DNA from: an uncultured Alphaproteobacteria bacterium
GTDB taxonomy: Bacteria; Pseudomonadota; Alphaproteobacteria; Rhizobiales; Rhizobiaceae
Assembly: GCA_929200315.1 (NCBI GenBank)
Contig: CAKMZB010000002.1
Span: 276,629-340,628 of the forward strand
Direction: 5' to 3'
Length of the DNA stretch: 64,000 bases
The notes beneath the pieces were generated by a model. That model searched no databases. It saw only the letters and a program-made list of their open reading frames with translations, and had not been told where the DNA came from. Numbering within the stretch: position 1 is the first letter of the stretch; each line of letters opens with the position of its first letter. Position numbers and translations under genes: made by a program. Positions 53,758 to 62,583 of the stretch are shown in pieces.

Positions 53758-55608
53758 CTAGGCCTCATCGGCGAGGGGCAGTGTCACAGTGAACCGAGCG
53801 CCGGTGAGTGGCTCACTCCCCTCATCCTCACTCCCTTCCGCTTGGGCATCAGCGGCATTGCCCGCAACGATATGCCCGCCATGGGCTTCCACGATCTGTT
53901 GCACGATGGACAGACCGAGACCGGAATTCTGGCCAAAATCTTCCGCATCGGGTCGGTCGGTATAGAAGCGCTCAAAAATGCGCACGGTGTTTTCCGGTGC
54001 GATGCCGGGGCCATTGTCGGTGACGGCAATAACCGCCTCATCTCCGCTTCGCTTCAGCGAGATGCGCACTTTGCCGCCCTGGGTAGGTACGAGGGAGCGT
54101 GCGTTTTCGATGAGGTTCGTGACCACCTGTCCCAACCGCCCGGCATGACCCTCCACCATCAAGAGAGACGATTGCTTCGCGCCTTTGCGCGCGGGTTCCT
54201 CCTCCACGGTGAGCTGCACTTCGGGCATCTCCGCATTCGTGTGAAAAGCTATGTTGGCATAGGTTGCGTGCACATTGGTGACGAGTTCCGCGATGTCTAC
54301 CCGGCCTGAATTCTCGCGGGCGAGTTCCGCATCAAGCCGTGAGGCATCGCTGATATCGGTGATGAGCCGGTCGAGCCGGCGCACGTCGTGCTGGATGATG
54401 GAAAGCAGCTTCTCACGTTGCTCGTTATTTTTAGCCAGCGGCAATGTCTCCACTGCCGAACGCAGGGACGTGAGCGGGTTTTTCAGCTCGTGGGCAACAT
54501 CTGCAGCGAAACTCTCGATGGCCTCGATTCTGGCATAGAGGGACTCGGTCATCGCTCGCAAGGATGCGGAAAGGTGCCCGATTTCATCACCCCGGTCGGA
54601 AAAGTCCGGGATCTCTTCGCGCCCCCCCACCCCCAACCGCACTCGCTCGGCGGCAGCAGAAAGCCGGTGCAAGGGCTTGGCGATGGTGGAGGCGAGGAGA
54701 ACGGAGAGGATCAACAGCACTGTCACGGCAACAGAGAAGGAGCGCATGATCGCCCAGCGCTCGTTCTCAATCACTTCGTCAATGGCGCCTGCTTCCGTCG
54801 ACAGTAGCAGCACCCCAAGCACCGCGCGAAACCGCTGGATGGGTACAGCCACGGAGACGATCGTATCGCCATTGGCGTTACGTCTGGTGGTTGAGCCGGG
54901 TGCTCCGGTAAGGGCAGTGACGACTTCGCGGAAGGCGGTGCCGCTGCCATCCGCCGGCTCCTGGTAAAGCGGTAAATCTGATTGCCAGAACCAGTTGCGG
55001 AAGGTCAGCCAGCTTTTCTCCAGCCTCTCGCTCCAATCGGTCTCATCGGTCTCGCGCACCGGCGGCAGGTTGTAGCGGTAGATCTGCCCATCAAGATAAA
55101 GGCGGTCGGAATCAAGAATAATCAGCCCGTCGAGATCATAGATCCGTGCGCGTGTGCGGGTGGGGGAAATGAGCCGCCGTAAAATTGGTGCGACCTGCTC
55201 AGGATTAACCGGGAAGTCGAAGCTTTCCTCCGCGCTGCGCATGGGGAAAGCACTTTCCCCGGCCTGCAATTCCAAAAGGCGCTCGGGATCAATGGCGAGG
55301 TTGTCGGTGTCCACCGTCGCGTTAGCCGCAATGGCAGCTGCGATGATCTCGCCCTGGGTGAGCAGGCTCTCCTCGCGTGCCTCGATGAGCGAGTCGCGAA
55401 ATTGATGGAGAAACATGATGCCCGTCAGCAGTACCGTGAGGGCGGCGACGTTCAGCACCACGATACGGCGCGTCAGGGAGGTAAAGATATAGCGGCCAAA
55501 CCAGCGGGCGATGCGACGGCGCAAAAGCTTGCTCCAGCTGGCCTTTTTCATCGCCGCCGGCGACTGACCAGTGGAGACTTCCTCAACGCTTTCTGTGCCC
55601 TCTTGCAA
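53758..55608 (-). CDS. chvG: Two-component sensor histidine kinase ChvG (ExoS)
   Basis: A 616-residue membrane kinase. An N-terminal segment (about 48-70) and one near 295-315 flank a periplasmic sensor domain of about 220 residues; then HAMP, the HisKA box VAHELKNPLTSLRSAVE with H373, and the HATPase motifs NLIENARSL and DNGPGI with GLGLSI. In relatives, ChvG senses acid and envelope stress under repression by ExoR and controls exopolysaccharide, motility and carbon metabolism. It is five bases after chvI. Confidence 0.93.
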   Translation of the reverse strand: MQEGTESVEEVSTGQSPAAMKKASWSKLLRRRIARWFGRYIFTSLTRRIVVLNVAALTVLLTGIMFLHQFRDSLIEAREESLLTQGEIIAAAIAANATVDTDNLAIDPERLLELQAGESAFPMRSAEESFDFPVNPEQVAPILRRLISPTRTRARIYDLDGLIILDSDRLYLDGQIYRYNLPPVRETDETDWSERLEKSWLTFRNWFWQSDLPLYQEPADGSGTAFREVVTALTGAPGSTTRRNANGDTIVSVAVPIQRFRAVLGVLLLSTEAGAIDEVIENERWAIMRSFSVAVTVLLILSVLLASTIAKPLHRLSAAAERVRLGVGGREEIPDFSDRGDEIGHLSASLRAMTESLYARIEAIESFAADVAHELKNPLTSLRSAVETLPLAKNNEQREKLLSIIQHDVRRLDRLITDISDASRLDAELARENSGRVDIAELVTNVHATYANIAFHTNAEMPEVQLTVEEEPARKGAKQSSLLMVEGHAGRLGQVVTNLIENARSLVPTQGGKVRISLKRSGDEAVIAVTDNGPGIAPENTVRIFERFYTDRPDAEDFGQNSGLGLSIVQQIVEAHGGHIVAGNAADAQAEGSEDEGSEPLTGARFTVTLPLADEA

Positions 55609-55613
55609 GCCTG

Positions 55614-56321
55614 TTAGCCTTCGCGGAACCGATACCCCACGCCGTAGAGCGTCTCGATCATGTCGAAGGAATCGTCTGTCGCCTTGAACTTCTTGCGCAA
55701 CCGCTTGATGTGGCTGTCGATGGTGCGGTCATCGACATAGACTTGATCGTCATAGGCCGCGTCCATCAGGCTGTCGCGGCTTTTCACAACGCCGGGGCGC
55801 TGGGCGAGGGCGAAGAGAATGAGGAACTCCGTCACTGTCAGTGTGACGGGCTTGCCTTTCCAGGTTGAGGTGTGGCGCTCCTGGTCCATGGTAAGGTGTC
55901 CGCGCTCCAGCACGTCGGATGCTTTGCTCTCCCCGTCGCGCCCGCCACTTTCAGCACGCGCGGAGATGCGGCGCAGCACGGCTTTGACCCGTTCTACCAG
56001 CAGGCGCTGGGAAAACGGTTTGGTGATGAAATCATCGGCGCCCATTTTCAGGCCGAACAATTCATCGATCTCATCATCCTTGGAGGTGAGGAAGATCACC
56101 GGCAGATCGCTCTTCTGGCGAAGGCGGCGCAGCAATTCCATGCCGTCCATGCGAGGCATCTTGATGTCGAAGATCGCAAGGTCCGGCCGCCGCGTCTGCA
56201 GACCTTCGAGGGCGGAAGCCCCATCGGTATAGGTCTCTACTTTGTAGTTTTCCGATTCCAGCGCAATCGAAACCGATGTGAGGATGTTGCGGTCATCATC
56301 CACGAGGGCAATCGTTGTCAT
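55614..56321 (-). CDS. chvI: Two-component response regulator ChvI
   Basis: A 235-residue OmpR/PhoB-type regulator. The receiver has D8-D9-D10, the phosphorylation site D52 ([11 protein letters not shown]) and K in FITKPFSQ; the winged-helix DNA-binding domain occupies residues 135-232 with [19 protein letters not shown] as recognition helix. An about 20-residue linker with [14 protein letters not shown] joins them. It leads the chvI-chvG-hprK-manX-ptsH operon and is divergent from pckA. Confidence 0.94.
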   Translation of the reverse strand: MTTIALVDDDRNILTSVSIALESENYKVETYTDGASALEGLQTRRPDLAIFDIKMPRMDGMELLRRLRQKSDLPVIFLTSKDDEIDELFGLKMGADDFITKPFSQRLLVERVKAVLRRISARAESGGRDGESKASDVLERGHLTMDQERHTSTWKGKPVTLTVTEFLILFALAQRPGVVKSRDSLMDAAYDDQVYVDDRTIDSHIKRLRKKFKATDDSFDMIETLYGVGYRFREG

Positions 56322-56613
56322 AGGCAGAACCTGTTCTCATAGCTGTGCTGACGGGGTGTCAGCTTATCTTTTCATGCCATGACGGCACGGCTTCACCAAG
56401 GGGCAACACATGAACGCGCCGATGGGTGCAATTAAGGCAAATCGGTTAAACAGGGGAAAGATGGAAACGCTGTCCACCGCTTCAACCGTTTAGATCGTTT
56501 GTTATCGATTTAAGTGGGGTGTCACGCTGTTGTCATGAAGGCGGAAGGTGCCCTAGGCAAAGCCTTTAGTCGGCGATTTTCAACAGGCCGGCGTCCACAA
56601 CGAGTTTGATGTC
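56322..56613. promoter_or_regulatory. chvI-pckA divergent control region
   Basis: 292 bases without a gene. GCTGAC/GTCAGC (56347-56363) form an inverted repeat 26 bases before the chvI start, and direct repeats TGTCAC (56520-56525) and TGTCAT (56531-56536) are 11 bases apart nearer pckA. Direct repeats at one helical turn are typical of OmpR-family sites, so ChvI binding is possible but unproved. Confidence 0.45.
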
Positions 56614-58227
56614 ATGCAACAAACCGGCCCTCGCAATGCCGCCAACGGTCCCGCATCCCACGGGTTGGACCAGGCCGCTTCCATCACCTGGAATTTGAAA
56701 GAAGACGCACTGATCGCGCTGGCGCTGGAGCGCGGCGAAGGGCAGATCGCTGCCGGGGATGATGAGAAGGGTGGCCCCCTCCACGTCATGACGGGCAAAC
56801 ATACCGGCCGTTCGGCAACGGACAAATATCTCGTTCGTGATGCGGAAACCGAGCACAATGCCTGGTGGGACAACAACCAGGCGATGAAGCCGGAGCATTT
56901 TGACGCGCTTTTTGAGGATTTTCAGAAACACGCCGCCGGTCGTGATCTGATAGCACAGGATCTCTTCGGTGGAGCCGACCCGGATTACCGCGTTGGTGCG
57001 CGCATCTATCTTGAACTCGCCTGGCACGGGCTCTTCATACGCAACTTGCTGCGCCGGCCGAGCAAGGTTGAGCTTGAGACGTTCGTGCCGGACATGACGA
57101 TCATCAACCTGCCGTCGTTCAAGGCGGACCCGGCGCGCCATGGCTGCCGCTCGGAGACGGTGATTGCCGTTAACATGACCAAGAAGATCGTGCTGATCGG
57201 TGGCACATCCTATGCCGGTGAGACCAAGAAAAGCGTCTTTGGCTATCTCAACTACATCCTGCCTGCCAAGGGCGTGATGCCCATGCATTGCTCGGCAAAC
57301 AAAGCCGACGGTGAGACGGCTCTTTTCTTTGGCCTGTCAGGCACTGGCAAGACCACCCTCTCCTCCGACGCCTCACGCACGCTGATTGGCGATGATGAGC
57401 ATGGCTGGTCCGACAACGGCATTTTCAATTTTGAAGGTGGTTGCTACGCCAAGACCATCCGCCTTTCCAAACAGGCGGAGCCCGAAATTTATGGTACCAC
57501 CCGCCGCTGGGGGTCTGTGCTGGAAAACGTCGTCCTCGATCCCGAAACGAAAGAGCCGGATTTTGACGATGCGACCCATACGGAAAACACCCGCGTGGCC
57601 TACCCAATAGACTTTATCGACAACGCCTCGGAAACCGGCACCGCGCCGCACCCGAAGACCATCATCATGCTGACGGCCGATGCGTCCGGCGTGTTGCCGC
57701 CGATTGCGCGGATGACACCGGCTCAGGCGATGTACCATTTCCTCTCCGGCTATACCGCTAAGGTTGCCGGAACGGAAAAGGGCGTGAAGGGCGCACAAGC
57801 CACGTTCTCCACCTGCTTTGGCGCGCCCTTCATGCCTCGTCATCCTACCGAATATGGCAATTTGCTGTGCGACAAGATCGACCGTCACGGCGCGTCCTGC
57901 TGGCTGGTGAACACCGGCTGGACGGGAGGAGCCTATGGTGTCGGCGAACGTATGCCGATTGCAGCAACCCGCGCCCTGCTGCGGGCAGCTCTTGATGGGT
58001 CGCTCAACGACGCTGAATTCCGCACAGACGCCAATTTTGGTCTTGCGGTGCCGGTCTCCGTGCCCGGTGTTGACGATGCGCTGCTCGATCCGCGCGGCAC
58101 CTGGGAAGACAAGGCGGCCTATGATGCGGCGGCGAAAGACCTCGTTGAAAAGTTCATCGCGAATTTTGAGAAGTTTGAGGAAAAAGTGGACGGTGTCGTG
58201 CGGCAGGCTGCGCCGAGCGCAGCTTAA
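56614..58227 (+). CDS. pckA: Phosphoenolpyruvate carboxykinase (ATP)
   Basis: A 537-residue ATP-dependent enzyme making phosphoenolpyruvate from oxaloacetate, the entry step of gluconeogenesis. [11 protein letters not shown] is the P-loop (about residue 239), GDDEHGW carries a metal aspartate, and the substrate-site segments [16 protein letters not shown] and MHCSANKA are present. It ends 19 bases before the convergent penicillin-binding protein gene. It sits divergently beside chvI, as in related genera. Confidence 0.95.
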   Translation: MQQTGPRNAANGPASHGLDQAASITWNLKEDALIALALERGEGQIAAGDDEKGGPLHVMTGKHTGRSATDKYLVRDAETEHNAWWDNNQAMKPEHFDALFEDFQKHAAGRDLIAQDLFGGADPDYRVGARIYLELAWHGLFIRNLLRRPSKVELETFVPDMTIINLPSFKADPARHGCRSETVIAVNMTKKIVLIGGTSYAGETKKSVFGYLNYILPAKGVMPMHCSANKADGETALFFGLSGTGKTTLSSDASRTLIGDDEHGWSDNGIFNFEGGCYAKTIRLSKQAEPEIYGTTRRWGSVLENVVLDPETKEPDFDDATHTENTRVAYPIDFIDNASETGTAPHPKTIIMLTADASGVLPPIARMTPAQAMYHFLSGYTAKVAGTEKGVKGAQATFSTCFGAPFMPRHPTEYGNLLCDKIDRHGASCWLVNTGWTGGAYGVGERMPIAATRALLRAALDGSLNDAEFRTDANFGLAVPVSVPGVDDALLDPRGTWEDKAAYDAAAKDLVEKFIANFEKFEEKVDGVVRQAAPSAA

Positions 58228-58245
58228 GGTTCAGTCAGGAGCGGC

Positions 58246-60378
58246 TTAACCGCCGCTCTGCTCCTCGCGCTTTAGGAACTCGATCAGCGCTCGCCGTGTG
58301 CTGCGCTGCACAACTTTCGCGCCCTGTTCCATGACAATCCGCGTCATCCGTTCACGCAATTCGTTGCGTTGCGGCACTTCCTCTATTCGTGGCTGAACAT
58401 TTGCTGACGGGGCGGGGCGGGACGAAGCAACGCGGCTCTGCGGGCGGAAAGTCGGGCGAGGGATGCTAATGGGGAGAGCAACCACCTCAGCAGCTCCGGG
58501 AATGGGGCTCATTTCTTTTTCAATATGCGCCGTCGTCATGAAGCCGCGCCAAGCGATGGCGGGAAGGGTTGCACCAGTCACCTTTTTCATTGGGCTGTTG
58601 TCGTCATTGCCGAACCAGACGGCGGTCACGAGGTCCGCCGTGTAACCGACAAACAGAGCATCTCGCAGCCCTTGCGTTGTACCGGTCTTGCCTCCGGCTG
58701 GGCGGCTGCCGAGAGAGGCGTTTTTGCCAGTGCCGAACTGAATGGCGGTTGCCAGAACATCGTTCATTTCTGTTAGCGCACGGGAGGTGATTACCGGCTC
58801 ACCATCGGACGCTTTACGCCGGTAAAGCACCTTGCCGTTGCCGGTGCGGACTTCTGAAATCAGGTATGGCTCAATCCGACGCCCGCCATTGGCAAAGGGC
58901 GCGTAGAGGCGGGCTAGATCGACAAGCGTCATCTCGCCGGTGCCGAGCGCGATGGAGGGGTGTGGTGCGAGCTTGGCATCTGCGCCGAGCAGGGCTGCGG
59001 TGCGGGTGATAACCTTTGGCCCGGCTTCCATGGTGAGTTTGGCTGAGACAGTGTTCAGCGAACGGGCAAAAGCTTCTCGCAGGGTTACTTCGCCACGGAA
59101 CTCACGGTCATAATTTACCGGCGCCCAATTGCCGTAACGCACCGGCTCATCAACACGGATGTCATCCGCCACCGCCCCGCGCTCGAAGGCGGAGAGCCAG
59201 ACAACGGGCTTGAAGGCCGAACCCGGCTGACGCTTGGCGAGCGCCCTGTTGAACTGGGAGCCTGCATAATCGCTCCCGCCGACCAGTGCACGCACAGCCC
59301 CTTTCGGGGTGATGGAGACCAACGCGCCTTGGCCGACGGAATGGGTTTTGCCCTTGGATGCAAGGGCTGCCTGAATTTCCGCTTGCGCTGCGTCCAGCAG
59401 CAGCGGGTCCAGGGTTGTTGTTACGACGAGATCATCATCGACCTTGCCCACGAGCTCCTCAACGCGCTTTGCCACCATGTCGGCTGCATATTGTTGGGGG
59501 CCGGTGCGGCCATAGCGGGCGAACGCTGCAGCACGCATGGTGGGGGTGTCGATGTCATCGGTAGTGGGAAAGCCCTCGCGACGCATGGCGGTCAGCACGA
59601 CTTTCGCGCGCGCCTTTGCCTTTTGCGGATTGCGGGCAGGAGAGAGTGCGGACGGGGCTTTTAGCAGGCCCGCAAGAAGGGCAGCCTCGGCGGGGGTGAC
59701 GTCCGCCGCGCTCTTGCCGAAGTAGCGGCGGGCTGCAGCGTCCACACCCGTGGCCCCGGCGCCGAAATAGACGCGGTTGAGATACATTTCCAGGATCTCG
59801 GCCTTGGAGTAATTGGCCTCCAGCCAGAAGGCGAGGATCAGCTCCTGCACCTTGCGGCCATAGGAGCGTTCCGGCGTGAGAAAGAGGTTCTTTGCAAGCT
59901 GCTGCGTCAGCGTCGATCCGCCCTGCCGCGCGCCGGTGGTGACGTTGATTGCGACCGCCCGGCCAAAGCCGATCGGGTCAAAACCAAAATGGGTGTGGAA
60001 GCGCCGGTCTTCGATAGCAATGACGGCGTTTGGAATATGCGGCGACATGGCCTCCAGCCGCAGAGCCTTGCCGCCGGTCATGCCGCGGTTGGCAAGTTGG
60101 GTGCCGTTGGCGGCCAGAATGCGCATATCCGGCGCGCGATCCGGCACGACCCACGTGCTCGCAGACGGCAGTTGCACCGCGTAGAAGGCGAAAATCCCGG
60201 CAACGGCGATACCACCCCAAAGGCCGAGGACGGTCCCCCAATAGAAGGTGAAGCCAATCAACCCACGCCGCTTGCGTGCGGATTTGGCCGCTTTCTTACC
60301 GCGCTTCGCCTTGCCTCGCGTGGGGGCTACTTTGCGCTTCTCAGCCTTGTCAAAGGATGGTTCGGTCCGACGACCCAC
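58246..60378 (-). CDS. Bifunctional penicillin-binding protein (class A, PBP1a/1b-like)
   Basis: A 710-residue peptidoglycan synthase with a basic cytoplasmic N-terminus (KRGKKAAKSARKRR region), one membrane segment (about 40-65), a GT51 glycosyltransferase domain and a transpeptidase domain. GT motifs: EDRRFHTHFGFD, GGSTLTQQLAKN, RKVQELILAFWLE. Transpeptidase motifs: SAFK near residue 395, SLN near 446, and KTGTTQG near 565. It builds and cross-links glycan strands. The C-terminal tail is rich in proline and serine. Confidence 0.94.
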   Translation of the reverse strand: MGRRTEPSFDKAEKRKVAPTRGKAKRGKKAAKSARKRRGLIGFTFYWGTVLGLWGGIAVAGIFAFYAVQLPSASTWVVPDRAPDMRILAANGTQLANRGMTGGKALRLEAMSPHIPNAVIAIEDRRFHTHFGFDPIGFGRAVAINVTTGARQGGSTLTQQLAKNLFLTPERSYGRKVQELILAFWLEANYSKAEILEMYLNRVYFGAGATGVDAAARRYFGKSAADVTPAEAALLAGLLKAPSALSPARNPQKAKARAKVVLTAMRREGFPTTDDIDTPTMRAAAFARYGRTGPQQYAADMVAKRVEELVGKVDDDLVVTTTLDPLLLDAAQAEIQAALASKGKTHSVGQGALVSITPKGAVRALVGGSDYAGSQFNRALAKRQPGSAFKPVVWLSAFERGAVADDIRVDEPVRYGNWAPVNYDREFRGEVTLREAFARSLNTVSAKLTMEAGPKVITRTAALLGADAKLAPHPSIALGTGEMTLVDLARLYAPFANGGRRIEPYLISEVRTGNGKVLYRRKASDGEPVITSRALTEMNDVLATAIQFGTGKNASLGSRPAGGKTGTTQGLRDALFVGYTADLVTAVWFGNDDNSPMKKVTGATLPAIAWRGFMTTAHIEKEMSPIPGAAEVVALPISIPRPTFRPQSRVASSRPAPSANVQPRIEEVPQRNELRERMTRIVMEQGAKVVQRSTRRALIEFLKREEQSGG

Positions 60379-60462
60379 GGCATTCGCTCCCGTTGCTATG
60401 GAGCAAATGTAGGGTGGGCAGGCTTTACCGACGGTTGAGGAAGAGGGTTAACGTGAGGGGTG

Positions 60463-60843
60463 TTACAGACAGTTGCTGCCGTAGCTGGAATGTAGCTCAC
60501 TCACCGTTCCGCCGGAGTTTTTCCAGGAGATGATCCAGGCCAGCGTGCAAGGGAAGCTGGTCTTGCTGAAATGGGCAAGAATGCCGCCCTTGCCGTCCGG
60601 ATTTTCGGTTAAGGTGAAGCCTTGGCGCTGCAATTCGACGCGAAGTGCTTCCCCGCTCATCTCTGCGAAACGTTCCTCGACCCGGTCGCGAAATGCCTTA
60701 TCCGCCATGCGAAAATCTGACGGCAAATCGCGACCTATCAGAGGTGGCCTCGTAAATGGGGTAAAGGCGAACAGGTAAGCCGTCAGCATCGCGGCGAACA
60801 ATGCCAGGCCCAACCCGACAAGAGTGAACAGAAAAATCCTCAT
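60463..60843 (-). CDS. Small single-membrane-segment protein of unknown function
   Basis: A 126-residue protein with an N-terminal hydrophobic helix (residues 3-25), acting as signal anchor, and a soluble domain containing SFPCTLAWIISW and a C-terminal SNCL; two cysteines (C98 and C125) could form a disulfide if periplasmic. No known domain was recognised. It starts 21 bases after the dipeptidase gene on the same strand, so it may be cotranscribed with it. Confidence 0.6.
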   Translation of the reverse strand: MRIFLFTLVGLGLALFAAMLTAYLFAFTPFTRPPLIGRDLPSDFRMADKAFRDRVEERFAEMSGEALRVELQRQGFTLTENPDGKGGILAHFSKTSFPCTLAWIISWKNSGGTVSELHSSYGSNCL

Positions 60844-60864
60844 TCCCGCTGGTGCGTGTCCTGC

Positions 60865-62265
60865 CTATCCCGTCACATCCGCCAGCGCATCGAGAATGCG
60901 CACCCAGGAGCGGATGCCTTTGTGGTAGCTCTTCAGTTCGTACTTCTCGTTGGGTGAATGGATCGCATCGCTGTCGAGCGCAAAGCCGACCAGCAGGGAA
61001 TTCATGCCGAGTTGGCGCTTGAAATTGCCGACCACCGGGATTGATCCACCGGAGCCGATGAGCGCGGTCTCGGTGCCCCATTCCTCCGTCAGTGCCTGAC
61101 GTGCGGCTGTCAGGTGGGGCATGTCCCAGGGCAGTTGTGTTGCCGGGCCCATGCCGTATTCGGCAATTTCGGCGGTGCAGTCTTCCGGCAGCCGCTCGTC
61201 AATATGCTTGCGCATCGCGGCCATGACCTTTTGCGGGTCTTGGGTACCAACCAGACGGCAGGAGAATTTTGCGCTCGCCTTGGCCGCAATCACAGTTTTG
61301 AACCCGTCTCCCGTATAGCCGCCGTCAATGCCGTTGATCTCGGCGGTGGGGCGGCTCCAGGTCTGTTCCAGTACAGAGCGGTTGGCTTCGCCCGCGGGCA
61401 TGGAAAGCCCGATCTCTCCCAAGAACTCGGCGGTGGAGAAGTCCAGCGCCTCCCAGGAGCGCTTCACATCTTCTGGCACCTCTTCAACGCCGTCGTAAAA
61501 ACCCTCAAGCGTCACCGACCCGTCCTCGGCGTGGAGGTCGGCCATAATTTTTGTCAGAACATGGATCGGGTTGGCCGCAGCGCCTCCGTAATGACCGGAA
61601 TGGAGGTCGCGTGAAGCAGCCTGGATGGTGATTTCCCCTGCTGCCATGCCGCGCAGTGTGGTGGTGATCGCGGGGGTGTCCGCGTTCCACATGCTGGTGT
61701 CGCAGACGAGGGCGATGTCGGCCTTCAACTCATCCTTTGCCTCTTCCAGAAAATCATAGAGCGACGGCGAACCGCTCTCCTCTTCCCCTTCCAGAAACAC
61801 CGTCACGCGGCAGGGCAGGCTTCCGGCCGTGTCTTTCCAGGCGCGGCAGGCTTCGATGAAGGTGAGGAGCTGGCCTTTGTCGTCTGAAGATCCGCGCGCA
61901 TAGACGCGCTTTGCCCCGTTCACTTCTGCAATGTGCGGCTCGAAAGGCGGCGTGTCCCAAAGCTCAATCGGGTCGACGGGCTGCACGTCATAATGGCCAT
62001 AGAAGAGGACATGCGGCGCGCCTTCCGGGCCCTCGTGATGAGCCACGACCATTGGATGACCCGGCGTGTCGCGCAGGGATGAATCGAATCCCAGCGCAGC
62101 CAATTGCTCCACCAGCACTTCACCCGCCTTACGGGTTTCCGCGTTGAAGGCGGGATCGGTGGAAATGCTCTTGATACGCAGAAGATCGAAAAGACGCTCC
62201 AGCGAGGTTTCGATATTGGCATCTGCTGCGTTGAGGGCGGCATCGACGGCGGCGGAATTGGGCAT
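60865..62265 (-). CDS. M20 family dipeptidase (ArgE/DapE/CPG2 group)
   Basis: A 466-residue metallopeptidase. Metal-binding signatures: FYGHYDVQP near residue 93, GSSDDKGQ near 123 with bridging EGEEESGSPSL near 155, then CDTSMW near 185, with a dimerisation domain between. It resembles bacterial carnosinase-like dipeptidases. ATG 62265 is used; the frame stays open upstream but contains a palindrome there. Substrate unknown. Confidence 0.9.
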   Translation of the reverse strand: MPNSAAVDAALNAADANIETSLERLFDLLRIKSISTDPAFNAETRKAGEVLVEQLAALGFDSSLRDTPGHPMVVAHHEGPEGAPHVLFYGHYDVQPVDPIELWDTPPFEPHIAEVNGAKRVYARGSSDDKGQLLTFIEACRAWKDTAGSLPCRVTVFLEGEEESGSPSLYDFLEEAKDELKADIALVCDTSMWNADTPAITTTLRGMAAGEITIQAASRDLHSGHYGGAAANPIHVLTKIMADLHAEDGSVTLEGFYDGVEEVPEDVKRSWEALDFSTAEFLGEIGLSMPAGEANRSVLEQTWSRPTAEINGIDGGYTGDGFKTVIAAKASAKFSCRLVGTQDPQKVMAAMRKHIDERLPEDCTAEIAEYGMGPATQLPWDMPHLTAARQALTEEWGTETALIGSGGSIPVVGNFKRQLGMNSLLVGFALDSDAIHSPNEKYELKSYHKGIRSWVRILDALADVTG

Positions 62266-62583
62266 GGGACAGGTCCGGATTTGCGTTTGGTGCAACCTTG
62301 CCATGACGGCTGAAAATAGAAACCCCACCGCGCAATGGAGAGATTGCAGGGTGGGGTTTGCAGAGTGGCGCGCGCACCTGGAGGGGGATGGGGTGCGGGG
62401 CCGGTTGCCGGCTCGTGTCCGGCTTAACCAACAGATGGGATCGGGCCCATGGCTGTTCAAGTTTTATCGCCAATGAAGTTTGCGTGATCCACCGCCCGTG
62501 ACCCGGAGCGGTGGCTGTGGCAGATGATGGGTAGAGGAAACCGCGCGCGTTCTGCGCGCCGCAATCACAGGACCAGTGGCCCC
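62266..62583. other. Divergent control region dipeptidase-polA with two hairpins
   Basis: 318 bases without a convincing gene. AAACCCCACC (62320-62329) pairs with GGTGGGGTTT (62350-62359), and within it GCAAT/ATTGC (62332-62336 with 62343-62347). A second stem CCACCGC/GCGGTGG occurs at 62489-62495 with 62508-62514. Neither has a T-run. Confidence 0.6.
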
